A stretch of 64,000 nucleotides of DNA from assembly GCA_965153355.1 (NCBI GenBank), contig OZ231127.1, positions 29,016,001 to 29,080,000 on the forward strand, in the 5' to 3' direction. The notes under the pieces were generated by a model, which had not been told where the DNA came from, did no database searches, and saw nothing but the letters and a program-made list of their open reading frames with translations. This DNA is from Flaccisagitta enflata (Eukaryota > Chaetognatha > Sagittoidea > Aphragmophora). Positions within the stretch are counted from its first letter, which is position 1; each line of letters starts with the position of its first letter. Made by a program: the position numbers and the translations under genes. This document shows positions 1-32,890 of this stretch, one piece after another.

Positions 1-199
1 CTTTTCCCACTTCTTTTCCATTGCCCATCTCCAAACCCTTTGATTTTTTGCCCCTTCTTGCTGGGGGGAGGGTAAGGACTCAATCATATTCACCCCTGCT
101 TACTTGTGCTGATTGCATGATTGCAGGAAATAAGGAAAATCACTTGAGGTTGAAAAAACAAAACCATTTTTGTCGGTCTTAACGTGACCGTAGTTAGAT

Positions 200-657
200 T
201 TCAAAGATTTAGAACCACTGAGCCGAGCTCCGCGCCTTCATTGAGGTCAAGTTTTTTTCTTAAGTAAAGGAAGAAAGAGTACCCAAGAATCCAGGCTAGA
301 CTTTGTCTGAGACTAGTGAGCATGGTGCATGGATGCGTCAGCTCGGATGTTGTCCAGAGACTTGCAGTTGATTTCTGAGAAATGACATATAGTTGATCTC
401 TCTGTCTCTGAAATGACATAAAGTTGATTGCTGTGAACTGACATTCAGCTGATTGTTCTGAAATGCTTTAGTTTCATTTGCAAGTGCAGACAGACAGGAC
501 ATGATTTCAACGAATTAAGAATGATGGATCGACTCTCATGAAAATAGACGTACGGTCAGACCATCTTAACGAAACGAAGAAAAGAAAAAAGGAAAGAAAA
601 GAAAAAGCTTGCAACGAATCCATGCACCATCTGCAATATCAATACGATACGATTTTT

Positions 658-754
<97 letters not shown>

Positions 755-1060
755 CGATATCCACACACAGAGCCTCACTCAGTGGTTGTTTTCTTCCTTC
801 CGTTCCTGTTTCCTTGCCATTCCCTTTTTTACCACGCATCTGCCAATTTACTATTCAAGTTCCGGGTTGCATGGCCGGTTGCGAGGTTTACTGCTTTAAC
901 GCTCTCAATAATGAAATGGTGATGATGTAGACCTAAATGTTTGTTAGTTATACTTTTCATGAATTCCAATTTCAACTGCCCAACACCATTGAGACCAACA
1001 TCAGAAGACTATTTTGCATTATTTCAAGTTGACTTACCTGTAGCCTCCGGCTACAAACCG
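200..1060. other. Region without a convincing gene
   Basis: Holds a (CT)n array at about 660-750 and short direct repeats of a GAAATGACAT/AGTTGAT type at 370-480. A 62-nt minus-strand open stretch at 313-374 has a CTCAG acceptor and an early stop but the wrong phase to follow the exon at 1121. A small hairpin, TGTAGCCTCCGGCTACA, lies at about 1033-1050, next to a GTAAGT-like donor on the minus strand. Confidence 0.4.
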
Positions 1061-1120
1061 GTTGAAGCCTAATCAGCACCAACTCAGATGATCATTGTTC
1101 ACACGTTCAATTCGACTCAC

Positions 1121-1270
1121 TTGTAGCCTCCGGCTCTGACGATGTAGAGATCCACCTCCCAGTTTCGCGGCGGATATTCGATGACCATATTTGGAGTTTG
1201 AGAAAGAAAGACGGAAACGTGTTCTGGAGACGCTTTGTCCGAGTTGCAACCAACGTAACAATTCAAATAC
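1121..1270 (-). CDS. Candidate exon, MATH-like core
   Basis: 150 nt, phase 2 to 2, ATTAG acceptor and GTGAGT donor. Open for 50 codons with YLNCYVGCNSDK, HVSVFLSQTP and NWEVDLYIVRAGGY. Non-repetitive and protein-like composition. Confidence 0.5.
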
Positions 1271-3845
1271 CTAATGGGATATTTTATTTTCCATTACTTA
1301 TACTCATTAGTGATTAACAATAGTATCTGTGCTTTAATATCATCGTTGGTATGGACAATTGGGGTTCATTTCAACGAGGAAATCTCCGGCAATAGCAAGG
1401 GCAAAGCCATAAATGAAAGAAGTACAACGGTAGTGATTAACAAAGGCTTTTCGTGTTTCTAAACTATGTCTTACCATCGCATTCTTTCGCCATCTTCTTT
1501 GGGTTCGGTGTAAAAAGCGGGAGAAATGAGCGCAGCCCGACCAACTTCGTGATGAGTGTAATCCTTTATCGTCCACGTGAACTCAGTGCACACCACTTTG
1601 AACGACTATATGGGTAATGGATGGGAAAAGGGGAGAAGGGAGAGGGGAGAGGGGCATCGGTGTTCATTACTCAGGGGATGATTAAACAGACCTGAAATCG
1701 CTGCGAATGAGGTTCGAAATCTGGACCCCTGCTCTCTTTTTTTTGGGCAGCGGCCCCGAAGAGACCTATGACCTATACATGCAGTTTATGCACATGGTAA
1801 CATGTAGCACAGATCAGAATAATGCGATTAAAAAAGGAAACAGAGAAACAAAAAGAGACATACGGGAGATTTTCTCCTTCTCCTTCTTCGCCCCCCCCCC
1901 TTCTGACTTTGAATCCTAAATTCTAGCCTTCAGACTCATATCCCAGCCATGTGGCTCAAACCCCAGCCTCAGGACACAAATCCTAGCCTCAAGACACAAA
2001 TTCCAGCCTCACAGGTTAAATCCTAGCCTCGAGGCCCAATTCCCAGCCTCAAAGCTCAAATCCTAGGCATAATGAAAACAATTACACATCTGCGACAGTA
2101 AAGGTCATCAACCCCTTTAAGGCCACTACCCCTCATACCACCACATAACTTCATTTATGTACTTAGAATCAGTACCGCTGCCCACCCGCCGATCCCTTGA
2201 TTATTCATGCATCAGGAGGCAATTTCGTCAGTTGGACAGGCCTCCTCACTAAACATTTATTTCAGAAAGCGATCCCTGTGTGCTACGATCACATCCGTGT
2301 CGCCACATAAAGTGGAGGCCAAGTATCTGAAAGAGCCCCTGAAAGTATCCAGAAAGTATCTAGATTTTTTTCGCTAGTATCTAAATTAGTATCCAGATAA
2401 TGTTTTATTAAAGAATTCAATGTTTATACTGTTATTTGGCAAAGAAGAAAGACAACCAGGCGATGTCCCCTGAAAAGATTGACTAATGTAAAGGAGTTGC
2501 AATGAGTCATTGGGCCAAAGGGGTATGACACTTTTTGTCTATAATCTATAACCTAGCTCCGAAGCTCATAGCTGAACAATGCTGAGAGGGTTTGATCAAA
2601 GACATTTAATACTTATTGAATCAGACTGGCTTGTTACAGCAGGGATAAACAACAGATTTGTTAAGGTTTATAGTCTCATTGCTATTTTGCTCATAGCCAC
2701 TACCCTCATATCCCCCCCCCAAAAAAAAAAAAAAAAAATATGCAGAAAGTATTTTGGCCTCCAGCACCTAATATCTTAAAATGAGGTAGATGGCGACCAG
2801 ATTTAAAATTGACCACACAGCCATAAAAATCAGCATATTGTGATTTACAGAGCCGGTCCCTATAGGCACCACTTGATTTGTCACAATGAGGGTGAGTGTG
2901 GTAGAGAAATTGTGACCACAAAAACATCAAATAGTGAAGTGTGATGGACGGACTGAAAGTGATGGATGGACCAACAGACAGACCAACGGATAGGCCGATG
3001 GATGGACCAACAAATTTGAGTGTAGGGTTGCAGAGCATGCAACTAAAAATAGGATGAGGTGAGAATTGAGAAATATCTCTCTAGCTATTGAAGAAAAAGG
3101 AGCCATTCCATAGGTAAACCCACCAATATAAACTGCAAATACAGTGAAATTGATTTGGATTTGGGTAAATGTTGCATTTCCCCCGCCTTTTTTTGAAACC
3201 CAGTTAAACTGCTGAAAAATGGCATAAATTACAAAATATTAATATGTTCATCATATTTTACTAAAAACTCCTAAAAGCTCCTTTAAATAAGGTAAATACA
3301 TAGTTAAGGTAAAAAAATTCACTTTCTTGCTAAGATTTTTTGTTTCATATAAGCTAAAGAAAGTTGTTAAAATGTTTCAATAAACGACTTGATGCCACTA
3401 TTTTAGGTATCTAGATTTAGACTGAAATATCCAGATTTTTTTCTCAAAAGTATCTAAATTAATATCCAGTATCTAGGTAGCTTTTCTAGTATCTAAACAC
3501 CCTCAAAAAGTATCCAGATCTGGATACTAAGTATCTAGTGTGGCGACCGAGTATGAAACGGTTTTTCGGTATATATTTTTCTTTCCTACTATATCGGAAT
3601 ATTTTTACCCTGCAAATACTTTAATATCATTTTCCCATAATATGTCCTTAAATATATGACTTTGACGGTTGTAATTACAAGCACATGTTAGGATTTGCAG
3701 CAATTTATTTAGGAAAATAGATATTCAATATGATTTATGCCCCTGACAGAGAAGTGTCCACATGCTACAATATGCAAATACGTCTCCACCGGTTTAAAGC
3801 GACAGTTAGTATGCGCATTTGCGCATGCGTACATGCGTAGATCTC

Positions 3846-3922
<77 letters not shown>

Positions 3923-5330
3923 AGCCTGGTCATGTCAATACCATTTTTAGATGCGTCCTCGCATCTCTATAAGAGGGTGTGTCCCTTGGTCTGTGTGTCT
4001 GTCTGTCTGTCCGTCCGGAACGCGAAATTTTTAAAATGCGATTTTCAAGGTTTTCTCTTTAATTCTCTTCATGTCTCTAATATTTCTTATGTCTCTTTCA
4101 TCTCTTTTGTCTCTTTTGTCTCTTTTGTCTCCTATATGTCTCTTATATGTCTCTTATGTCTCCTACATGTCTCTTATATCTCTTACGTCTCTTCTTTCTC
4201 TCATGTATCTTAGGTATCTTTTGTCTCAGGTGTCCCTTATGTCTCTTTGTGTCTTTTGTCTCTTTTGTCTCCTATATGTCTCCTTTATGTCTCCTGTATG
4301 TCTCTTATGTCTCATATATCTCTTATGTCTCTTATATCTCTTATGACTCTTATATCTCTTCGGTCTTTTATGTCTCTCATGTCTCTTCATGTCCCTATAT
4401 GTCTCTTATGTTTCCTCATGTCTCTTCATGTCTCTCCAAGTTCCTTTATGTCTCTTTGTGAGGATAAGGCGGGGGAGGGGTGGGGACTCCCCACTGGGGA
4501 GGCGTGGGGGGGGTGGGGAGGCGTGGCGGGAGGGGTGGGGAGGTGTGGGGGGAGGGGTGGGGGAGTGGGGAGGGGAGGTGTGGGGGGAGGCGTGGGGGGG
4601 AGGCGTGGGGAAGAGGGAGGGGGGTGGGAAGGCGTGGGGGAGAGGGGAGGGGAGGCGTGGGGGGAGGGGGAGAGGGGTGAGGAGGCATGGGGGGAGGGAG
4701 GAATCAGTTTATATTTTTGTCTTTATCTCTGTATCTTTATATTTTCATATCATTATATCTTAATATCTTTATATCTTAATAATTTGTATGAAAATATCTT
4801 ACATCTAAAGAGGACGCATCTATTGGACATCTCTTGGCCTTGTTAAATTGTTAGTCGCGTGTACGCGACTCTACACGGTCCATCGGTCCGCCGCTCCCTC
4901 CGAAATTATGACAAAAATGATACCTTAACGAGAGCGGTTGCTGAGCTGGCGTGAGTGTGTTGCATATTCTTGAATCCTTCAGTGTGTTCGACCTGTAAAA
5001 AAATGATCAGTATTCAATAGTTAAAGCTACAGGGTAAATCGGGACGATGATTCAAGAATCAATCGGTCGACTCGTCAATTGTCTCATATGTACCGTCGAT
5101 CAGTCATTCTGCTTACCGCTCCTCCATTCTTGGCGGGTCCGTGGCCGTTGGCAGCTCCGTTGATTTCGACGATTTGAGGCATGATGGGATTCTTTTATTT
5201 GACGATTTGGCAATATGTCGTTTTCTGTTTTCAGTGTAATGCTTGATGTTTTTCTTTTAATCTGTCATAAAAGAGATGGAGATGAACGTCAATAATGACT
5301 CTAAGATGGAGGGATACGATCAGATGCACT

Positions 5331-5427
<97 letters not shown>

Positions 5428-7465
5428 GAGTCAGGCAGAGACAGATAGCGATACAGAAAGCACAAAACAATTATCTCTAAAAATGGAACATCAACAATCA
5501 TGTGGTAAGAATTTTCACATCAAATCGTTCAACAGGGTGTGCAAAATTATCCGCAATTGCTTCATGGAAAGAAAACTACACTCAAAAGTGACCCAGCATC
5601 ATAAAATTTGAACTAGATTACCCCAGTTAGTCATACTAGAAGCTAAAAGTTATTGCAGGTATTTTCTGTACCCTTTGTCACTATGGGAGTCAAATGATTT
5701 GAAGCAAAGATTTTGATTTTGACAGGATTTTATTTCATAGGTAAAAAAATTAATAATATCATAGATTCTTGTACTTGTGACTACTCAATAATGATTTTCT
5801 TTGCTTGTCACACATTATGCTGAGGGAGGTTGATTATATCAACATGAATGGAGCTCGCTAAAGCAAATAAACTAAGCCTAAAGAGCAAAAAAAACTAATA
5901 ACAGAATTTTAGATTATTTTGATAAAATATTGTAAGGAACTTTTTATCAGAGTAGAATATACCTAAAAAGTTTTATTACTGACTATGTGAATTCTATACA
6001 AAGTTTTGATTACTAAAAAGTTTACTTTTTCATACTTACCACTCATGCTTTTATGAATGTTTATCTTCTACAGTTTTTGAGAAAATTAAGTACCAATTGC
6101 GGATAATTTTGCACACCCTGTTAACAGCGATCATGCAATTAGCATATGTAATTCTTTTATGGTAACAAAGAGTTTAAGATGGACTTACAAACCACCTACT
6201 GCCATCAGATGGCCCGACCTCCTTAAACTGATCGAGGACGCATAAACAAGTGACGCGGGGTCACAATATCGTAGCGGACGGGTGGGCAGGGGCATATCCA
6301 TCCATCCCCTTTACCACCCTAGGCTCACTCAAGCACACAGACAATCATAGCTGCAGCATTATGAATGCGCGTTTTCACACTTTTCGCCTCGATCACAACA
6401 GACCAACGGACGAACCATTGGACGGATCAACGGACCGACCAACAGACCGACGGACAAACAAAGCCTCTTATAGAATTTAGTGTCCACAACTAGAAATACT
6501 ACAAAATTAACTCAGTAACTTGTTTGATGATGCTTCCCATACAATACACATTCGGCCGCGATTTTTGCAAGGTCGAAATCGAATTCGAATGCAATTTTCA
6601 GTTTGAAACTGCTTTTTTCTGTATTTCTGTTTTTTTTTCTGTTTTTCTCGATTGGTTTCGCGACGAGGTCGATTTTTCATTTTCAATTGAAGCTGATGAT
6701 GAAGATGAAGATCGTTTCAATTGCTGGCCGAATGTTTTGTGTATCTCATCACTCAGCCCGAATAATATATATTCGAAATTGCACAGACTCTCGGATCAGA
6801 AGAAAAAAGAAGAAAAAAAACCGTGAAAGTGAACACAAATGCACAAAAATGACTAGATGAGGCCATGAGGAGTTAAATTCTTATTGTTTTTGCTAAATAC
6901 TCATTTTGTTCAGATGAGAAAAAACCTTAGCCGTTTCACATTTTTTCATGAGGTTATTTTGTTTTTACTAAAAATAAAAAGCTTTCCGTTTGTTTTATCT
7001 ATCCATTTTTTGATGGGAGGTTGAAGACTTATCTAACACACTTTTTATAATCAGGTAATCAGATAATCACATAATTTTATCCTAACTTTGGAGTCGATGA
7101 AAAAAAACGTGACGCGGGATCACTATGCCGTTGCGGACAGGTGGGCAGGGGCAAACAACCCCTATCCATACCCTCTCGGCTCCCCCACCCCTTGCTCTTG
7201 CACAAACACTGGCAATGATGATATCGGAATCATGAATGCGCGTTTTCACGACACGAACGGACGGATGGACCAAGGAAGCAATGGACGGACACAGCCTCTT
7301 GTATAGTTGTGAGTCCGCAACAAAAAACAACAACGAAGAATGTAGCAAGGAAGGAACATAGAAAATCAGGGTTACATAAAGCATTGAGAAATTTGAGATG
7401 GCCAAGTTGAGGTCGATGAATAAGAGAACCAAATCATATCCAGCCAGCCGACGATAGAATGCAAC
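1121..7465 (-). CDS. Unidentified multi-exon gene, possible MATH/TRAF-like domain (partial)
   Basis: Six minus-strand segments read as exons: 7376-7465, 6189-6227, 5117-5182 (or from 5191), 4924-4992, 1475-1544 and 1121-1270. The first four are phase 0 throughout with good splice sites (GTAACC, GTAAGT, GTAAGC, GTATCA donors). The last two join in phase 2. Together the last two read about 72 residues with SPAFYTEP, GERMRWYLNCYVG, HVSVFLSQ and WEVDLYIVRAGG, a spacing like the core strands of a MATH/TRAF domain (SPxF, KWxLxIYPxG, HLSLYLxx, Wxxxxxfxlxx). The exon at 7376-7465 is hydrophobic (DLVLLFIDLNLAISNF) and could be membrane-spanning, which does not suit a simple MATH protein, so two genes may be mixed. 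Phase between 4924 and 1544 does not match, so an exon is missing or masked by the repeats at 1.55-4.85 kb. The 3' end is probably beyond the left edge. Function not assigned. Confidence 0.4.
1475..1544 (-). CDS. Candidate exon, start of MATH-like block
   Basis: Reads GRAALISPAFYTEPKEDGER then MR and ends phase 2 at a GTAAGA donor. The upstream acceptor is weak (CACGAAG) and abuts the edge of a long dispersed repeat at about 1549, so the true 5' boundary is unsure. Confidence 0.4.
1549..3860 (+). repeat. Long dispersed repeat, copy 1
   Basis: The same blocks recur in order at 14.18-17.4 kb: GATGAGTGTAATCCTTTATC, the GGGCAGCGGC block, a series of short TCCTAGCCTCAAG-type repeats (1838-2070), ACACATCTGCGACAGTA, and the TGTCCACATGCTACAATATG block leading into a (GA)n run. 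This copy lacks the 21-bp tandem inserts of the other but contains extra sequence at 2.3-3.5 kb. No coding capacity was seen. Confidence 0.6.
3850..3921 (+). repeat. (GA)n microsatellite
   Basis: About 36 uninterrupted GA units directly after GATCTCGCAAAG. The same repeat block precedes (GA)n at 17382. Confidence 0.95.
4070..4440 (+). repeat. TCTCTTATG-type short tandem array
   Basis: Roughly 37 imperfect copies of a 9-12 nt unit (TCTCTTATG, TCTCCTATATG). Open frames through it encode only Met/Ser/Leu/Cys/Tyr strings and are not genes. Confidence 0.85.
4467..4700 (+). repeat. G-rich minisatellite
   Basis: About 230 nt of GGGGAGGCGTGG-like units with runs of 4-8 G on the plus strand and almost no C outside GGCG. 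Confidence 0.85.
4852..4920 (-). mobile_element. Truncated (GTCY)n hairpin-ended element
   Basis: TTAGTCGCGTGTACGCGACT palindrome followed by a short run of GTCCATCGGTCC. The rest of the element is missing. Confidence 0.45.
4924..4992 (-). CDS. Candidate exon (left minus-strand gene)
   Basis: 69 nt, phase 0 to 0. The acceptor is TTTTTTTACAG and the donor GTATCA. It reads VEHTEGFKNMQHTHASSATA then LVK. It joins in frame to the exon at 5117-5182, across a 124-bp intron. Confidence 0.45.
5117..5182 (-). CDS. Candidate exon with ATG (left minus-strand gene)
   Basis: Reads MPQIVEINGAANGHG to a GTAAGC donor, phase 0. The ATG could be the start, or the exon could be internal from an AG at 5192-5193 (adding NPI). 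Gly, Asn and Ala rich. Confidence 0.45.
5335..5430 (+). repeat. (GA)n microsatellite
   Basis: Nearly pure GA dinucleotides, one C interruption near the end. Confidence 0.95.
5532..6121 (+). mobile_element. Tc1/mariner-like MITE, copy 1 (590 bp)
   Basis: Bounded by inverted repeats ACAGGGTGTGCAAAATTATC and its reverse complement. The interior is AT-rich without an open frame. It is about 590 bp and shares end-to-end similarity with the copy at 54048. The flanks are CA and TA, so a TA target duplication has decayed here. It is non-autonomous. Confidence 0.75.
6189..6227 (-). CDS. Candidate 39-nt exon (left minus-strand gene)
   Basis: Reads FKEVGPSDGSRWF, phase 0 to 0, with a perfect GTAAGT donor and a CGATCAG acceptor. 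It sits between the mariner-like MITE and a (GTCY)n element. Confidence 0.35.
6245..6480 (+). mobile_element. Dispersed element, AACAAGTGACGC variant
   Basis: Starts AACAAGTGACGCGGGGTCAC, contains GGGTGGGCAGGGGCA, ATGAATGCGCGTTTTCAC and a GGAC/GACC tetranucleotide run. Related copies lie at 7099 and 38613. Confidence 0.5.
7099..7322 (+). mobile_element. Dispersed element, AACAAGTGACGC-type variant
   Basis: Shares GACGCGGGATCACTATGCCG, GGTGGGCAGGGGCA and ATGAATGCGCGTTTTCAC with the copy at 6245 and ends in a GGACGGATGGACC run. Confidence 0.45.
7376..7465 (-). CDS. Candidate exon, hydrophobic segment (left minus-strand gene)
   Basis: 90 nt, phase 0 to 0. The acceptor is TTCTTCCAG and the donor GTAACC. 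It reads VAFYRRLAGYDLVLLFIDLN and continues to NFSMLY. The run of Leu, Val, Ile and Phe suggests a membrane segment or buried helix. Confidence 0.35.
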
Positions 7466-7659
7466 CTGGAAGAACACTTCATTGATTGTTGTTAATGATA
7501 TATCTTTTTTCTGTTGTAACGATCTAACGATTTGGCGTTAAAGGCGAAAAAGACCCCACCGCCCCCCCGGAAAAAACGAGTAAAAATGGCGACGATTGTC
7601 TTGAAATTTGTCCTGTTCTTTTGTTACGACTTTTCGCCCCTCGTTGTTGACCATCAAAA

Positions 7660-8420
7660 GATCGAAAGGGAAAAAATAAAGGAAAAGGGAAGAAATAAAG
7701 GAAAAGGGAAAAAATGAAGGAAAAGGGAAAAAATAAAAGGAGCTTGAAATGTCATATAAATAGCTGACTGACGTGGGAGCAACAGGAAAAAAAAGATAAA
7801 AAAGAGCAATTTTGGTGATGAAAAGATAGGGAGATGAGCAAAAGGAGAAAGCGGAGGAGGAGGAGGAAGAGGAAGAGGTCAGGAAGATGAAGAAGAGAAA
7901 ATGATAAAGAAAAAGAAAAGGAGGAAGGAAGAAGAAGGAGAAGAAGGAGAAGAAGAAGGAGAAGACGACAAAGAAGAAGAAGCTGAAGAAGAAGAAGAAG
8001 AAGAAGAAGAAGAAGAAGAAGAAGAAGAAGAAGAAGAAGAAGAAGAAGAAGAAGAAGAAGAAGAAGAAGAAGATTTAGAAAAAAGGGAGAAGGGAATAAA
8101 GAAAGAGAGATAGAAGAATGCAAAAACGAAACAACATCTAAACAGGAAGAAAACGAGGAAGAAGAAGAAAAAGAAGAAAAGGAAGAAAAAGAAAAAATTA
8201 AAGAGAATAAAGAAAGTAAGAAGGACAAAAATAAGAACAAGATCCAGAACAAAAAGAGGAAGAAGTAGAAGAAGAAGAAGAAGAAGAAGAAGAAGAAGAA
8301 GAAGAAGAAGAAGAAGAAGAAGAAGAAGAAGAAGAAGAAGAAGAAGCAAAAATAAAACAAAATAAAAGAATATATAGGAAGGATTTGACGTGGAGGAAAT
8401 GAGGTGAAGACTGTAAAGTA

Positions 8421-8498
<78 letters not shown>

Positions 8499-8600
8499 AA
8501 TAGAGAAAGAATCAATCGAACGCAGTCGGCGTAGAGGGTAAAAATTATGGGCTAGGGGAAGGAGATAATTAAAAGGAGATGAAAGGGGGAGGGGGGCAGT
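7660..8600 (+). repeat. Homopurine-biased tract with (GAA)n and (GA)n
   Basis: About 900 nt almost entirely A and G on the plus strand. Pure (GAA)n lies at about 7985-8070 and 8262-8345, (GA)n at 8424-8495. The long Glu-rich (+) and Leu/Phe/Ser-rich (-) open frames across it are compositional. Confidence 0.9.
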
Positions 8601-8984
8601 AATCTCTGTGGGATGAAAGTGGGCGAGCACAGACGACCTTAATGTTGTCAAGTTATAATTTCAAAATGTTTGTATAACGATATGCCTGATATGAAATAAC
8701 CTCTGATGCATGTCTTTGAAAGCTTGTACTTGATTACTTCTTATATCCTTTTTACCTTAAACTATGTGTAATTTTATTCATTCCGATGTTAATAAAAAAA
8801 AAAAAATACATATGCATGCGTATGCGTCTTGATTTTGTAATGTTTACAACGCAGTGCGTGTCAGTCGTGATTATCCGTTGAGAAAATGAAATTTTGCTAC
8901 GGATCAATGAATATGTACCTAATCCTGAAGGGCAGAACGCAACGAGCGCGATTGGTGTAACGGGCGCAATGCAATGCAATGGGT

Positions 8985-9197
<213 letters not shown>

Positions 9198-9309
9198 AAA
9201 TCACACACACAAACAGGCTCATGGCAATGAGTAGCACAATAAATGTAAGAGATGGGGAGAGTGGGAGACAACAGCAAGTATGGCATAAACCAAAGCCTGC
9301 AGAGTGCAT

Positions 9310-10850
9310 AATTTATGAATACTCTTTTTTTTTATAAGAACGTCATTTTTTTTTCTCGAAGGCTTCATGTTCTTATTTTCAAGGCCTTCAACGTTCTTAG
9401 AGTGTTCTTGATTTTATATACTATGTAAACTGTTAAAAACCTTATAATATACTATTACTAGATTATATCAAATATGTTTTTATTGAATATTGTTTAAAGG
9501 AATTCTAATCATTAAAGTTTTGGAATATTCATTTGAAGATTTTAAAATATTATTTTAATTATACTAAAATTTCAAGTGTTTTTCAATGTTTTTTGCATAT
9601 TATTGAAAGCAAAATTTTTTCCTCAAGATTTGAAGCCTTTGTATGTTCTTAAGATGTTCTTAATTTTGGAGCAATTCAAAGCCTTGATGTTCTTATAAAC
9701 TAGGTTCTTATAAAAAAAACAGTGTAGCGTAGTTTGAGGAAAATTTAAGAAGAGTATGAGTGAATGTACACTTTTTATTTCTTAAAAGAAAGTCATTTTT
9801 TGGTCAAAGTCTTCAAAATTGATAGAGATAGCAACTGATAAAATAACAACAATGTTCTTAATTTTGAAGCGATTTCAAGCCTTGATGTTCTTATAAACTA
9901 GGTTCTTATAAAAAAATAAAAAGTGTATTCGTATTGTAAACGCAGAAAACATCGGCTCCGCAAAGTCGAAATGCACGTTCACGATTGAAACCAAAGTGTT
10001 AAAAATGCCCTTCGGACAATTTCCCCAACTCAAAGCATGATATCCATGCATGTCCATGGGTGGGAAAAGAAGAGGGAAAGATTTCCTGGATAAATCTGAA
10101 AGTCGAGAGATATTTACTCCTTCAGTTTCTAGGTTCTATGAACGCACTAAGAGGCGAATCTACTGAAACCACCGCATGGTAACATGGAATGCCTGTGTTT
10201 TTGCATTTTCAACTGTGGTGGCGTCGTGTAGAATTAATCAACTTTTGTAGAACGTAACGTGAACACTGAGTCGTACTACTTTTCAACAATTGACAAGCGG
10301 ATAATCAAGGCTAGATAAAGTGAGGGTCGGTTCATAGCATGCGATTGAGAATGCATCAACTTAGCAGATTTCAAACTTCAGCAATCTTCTCCATTTCAAA
10401 AGGTGAATGCGCGATTTTTACCTCTCTTAATCTATTTTTTTTTTTCTGGTTCGATGTTCCCTAAGGTTAAGAGGGCTTGAGAAATCAAAACAATGGTGAA
10501 AGCCTACAGATAGATCTCAAATTGCGCGCCAGTCAGCCTTCAAACGAATCCGAAAACATCCAATGATGAGTTTTGAGATATGGCATTAAAAATCAATTTG
10601 AAATTTGAAAAATTTGATGTTGTTTTCATTCATCTCATAAAATCGATAAAACTATATAATTGCTCTTATGTACTAACACACAGATCGTTATAGCATACTG
10701 TATCATTATTCTACAAATTCTTAAGCGATTTTCAAAAATCGCGTGCAAGCCACCAACAACTAATTTCAACTTGATTATATGGTGGAATCCATTATCATGA
10801 TGTTTAAAGAAAAACATCAAGTTGTTTTAAATCCCTCGCAACAGCTGATT
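9310..10850. other. AT-rich intergenic sequence
   Basis: No convincing exon. Contains a diverged direct repeat (about 9655-9720 and 9852-9915) sharing CTTGATGTTCTTATAAACTA. Nothing else recognised. Confidence 0.5.
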
Positions 10851-10904
10851 ACACAATGAAACGAAACACCGAAAATATGGCTTCCATTTTGAGTGATTCT
10901 CATG

Positions 10905-11540
<636 letters not shown>

Positions 11541-11544
11541 TAAT

Positions 11545-12250
11545 CATTGACGAGAAGGAACGCTTAACAACGTCTCCTATCCTCATCATCGTCGTCGTCT
11601 CGTGTTAATTAACTCATAATGATCGCGTCATTTTCCCGATTTCACGTTTTATCAATTTCATTTCGATTTCGCGGTGATTTTGTCCTTCTGTCTTTCCTTC
11701 TTTCTCTCTCCCTTATTACCCATTCACATCGTTATGAACCCGCGCCGATAAGCGGTATGACTTCGAATTGTCGATCCTCTTCGTTGTTGTCGAGAGTACT
11801 TCGTCTCTACTTCTTTCGTCTTTTCGCATAACGCATATTATCACTATCAGACTGTAACAAACAGAAATTGATGATATTCGTTACCAGAAACCACTCCGCA
11901 AATTGTTTTTGACGAACTGGGCTGAATTGAGCGGAAAAAATATTGAGGGCGGTCGCCCGAAAGGCCCGGGATTTAGGAGGGGGGGAGAAGGAGGGTGGAG
12001 GGAGTAATTGTTCTATGGGAGGATAAGTCGTGAAAGGGGAGTGGTGAGGTGGGACGGATTGAAACGGTGATGAACAAAAGAGGTGACGTGATGTGAATGT
12101 GATTTGAATATTTCTCTCACAGTTTCATATCTTAAAAGCGTCATTTCAAAACCCCACCTGACCCTTACCCATGTTCAACATCAAAGGGTAAAAATAATCA
12201 ACGAATTTCATTAGACTCAACCATGATCTGAATTGACAAGTCTTGCTTTA
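11545..12250 (+). promoter_or_regulatory. Presumed 5' flank of FAM184
   Basis: About 700 bp before the first coding exon, moderately CpG-containing near 11580-11780. A non-coding first exon is expected because the coding exon at 12257 starts with a splice acceptor (TTTATTTCAG). No TATA box or initiator could be fixed by eye. Confidence 0.2.
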
Positions 12251-12256
12251 TTTCAG

Positions 12257-32890
<20,634 letters not shown>

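Larger units (their letters stand above)
3948..4844 (-). mobile_element. (GTCY)n hairpin-ended element carrying tandem repeats
   Basis: Begins with the terminal palindrome AGATGCGTCCTCGCATCT, then (GTCY)n, a long irregular TCTCTTATG-type array (about 4070-4440), a G-rich minisatellite (4467-4700), and ends GGCCTTGTT. This is the reversed layout of the family that starts AACAAGGCC. The hairpin sequence differs from the commoner GTCGCGTGC type but the layout matches. Confidence 0.5.

Noticed and set aside
313-374. 62-nt minus-strand stretch (INCKSLDNIRADASMHHAH then stop)
   Set aside because: Good CTCAG acceptor, but its phase 1 start does not follow the phase 2 end of the exon at 1121. Kept only as a note.
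7752-8651. Long minus-strand open frame of 299 codons (Ser/Leu/Phe-rich)
   Set aside because: Purely the complement of (GAA)n, (GA)n and purine-rich sequence. No protein-like segment.
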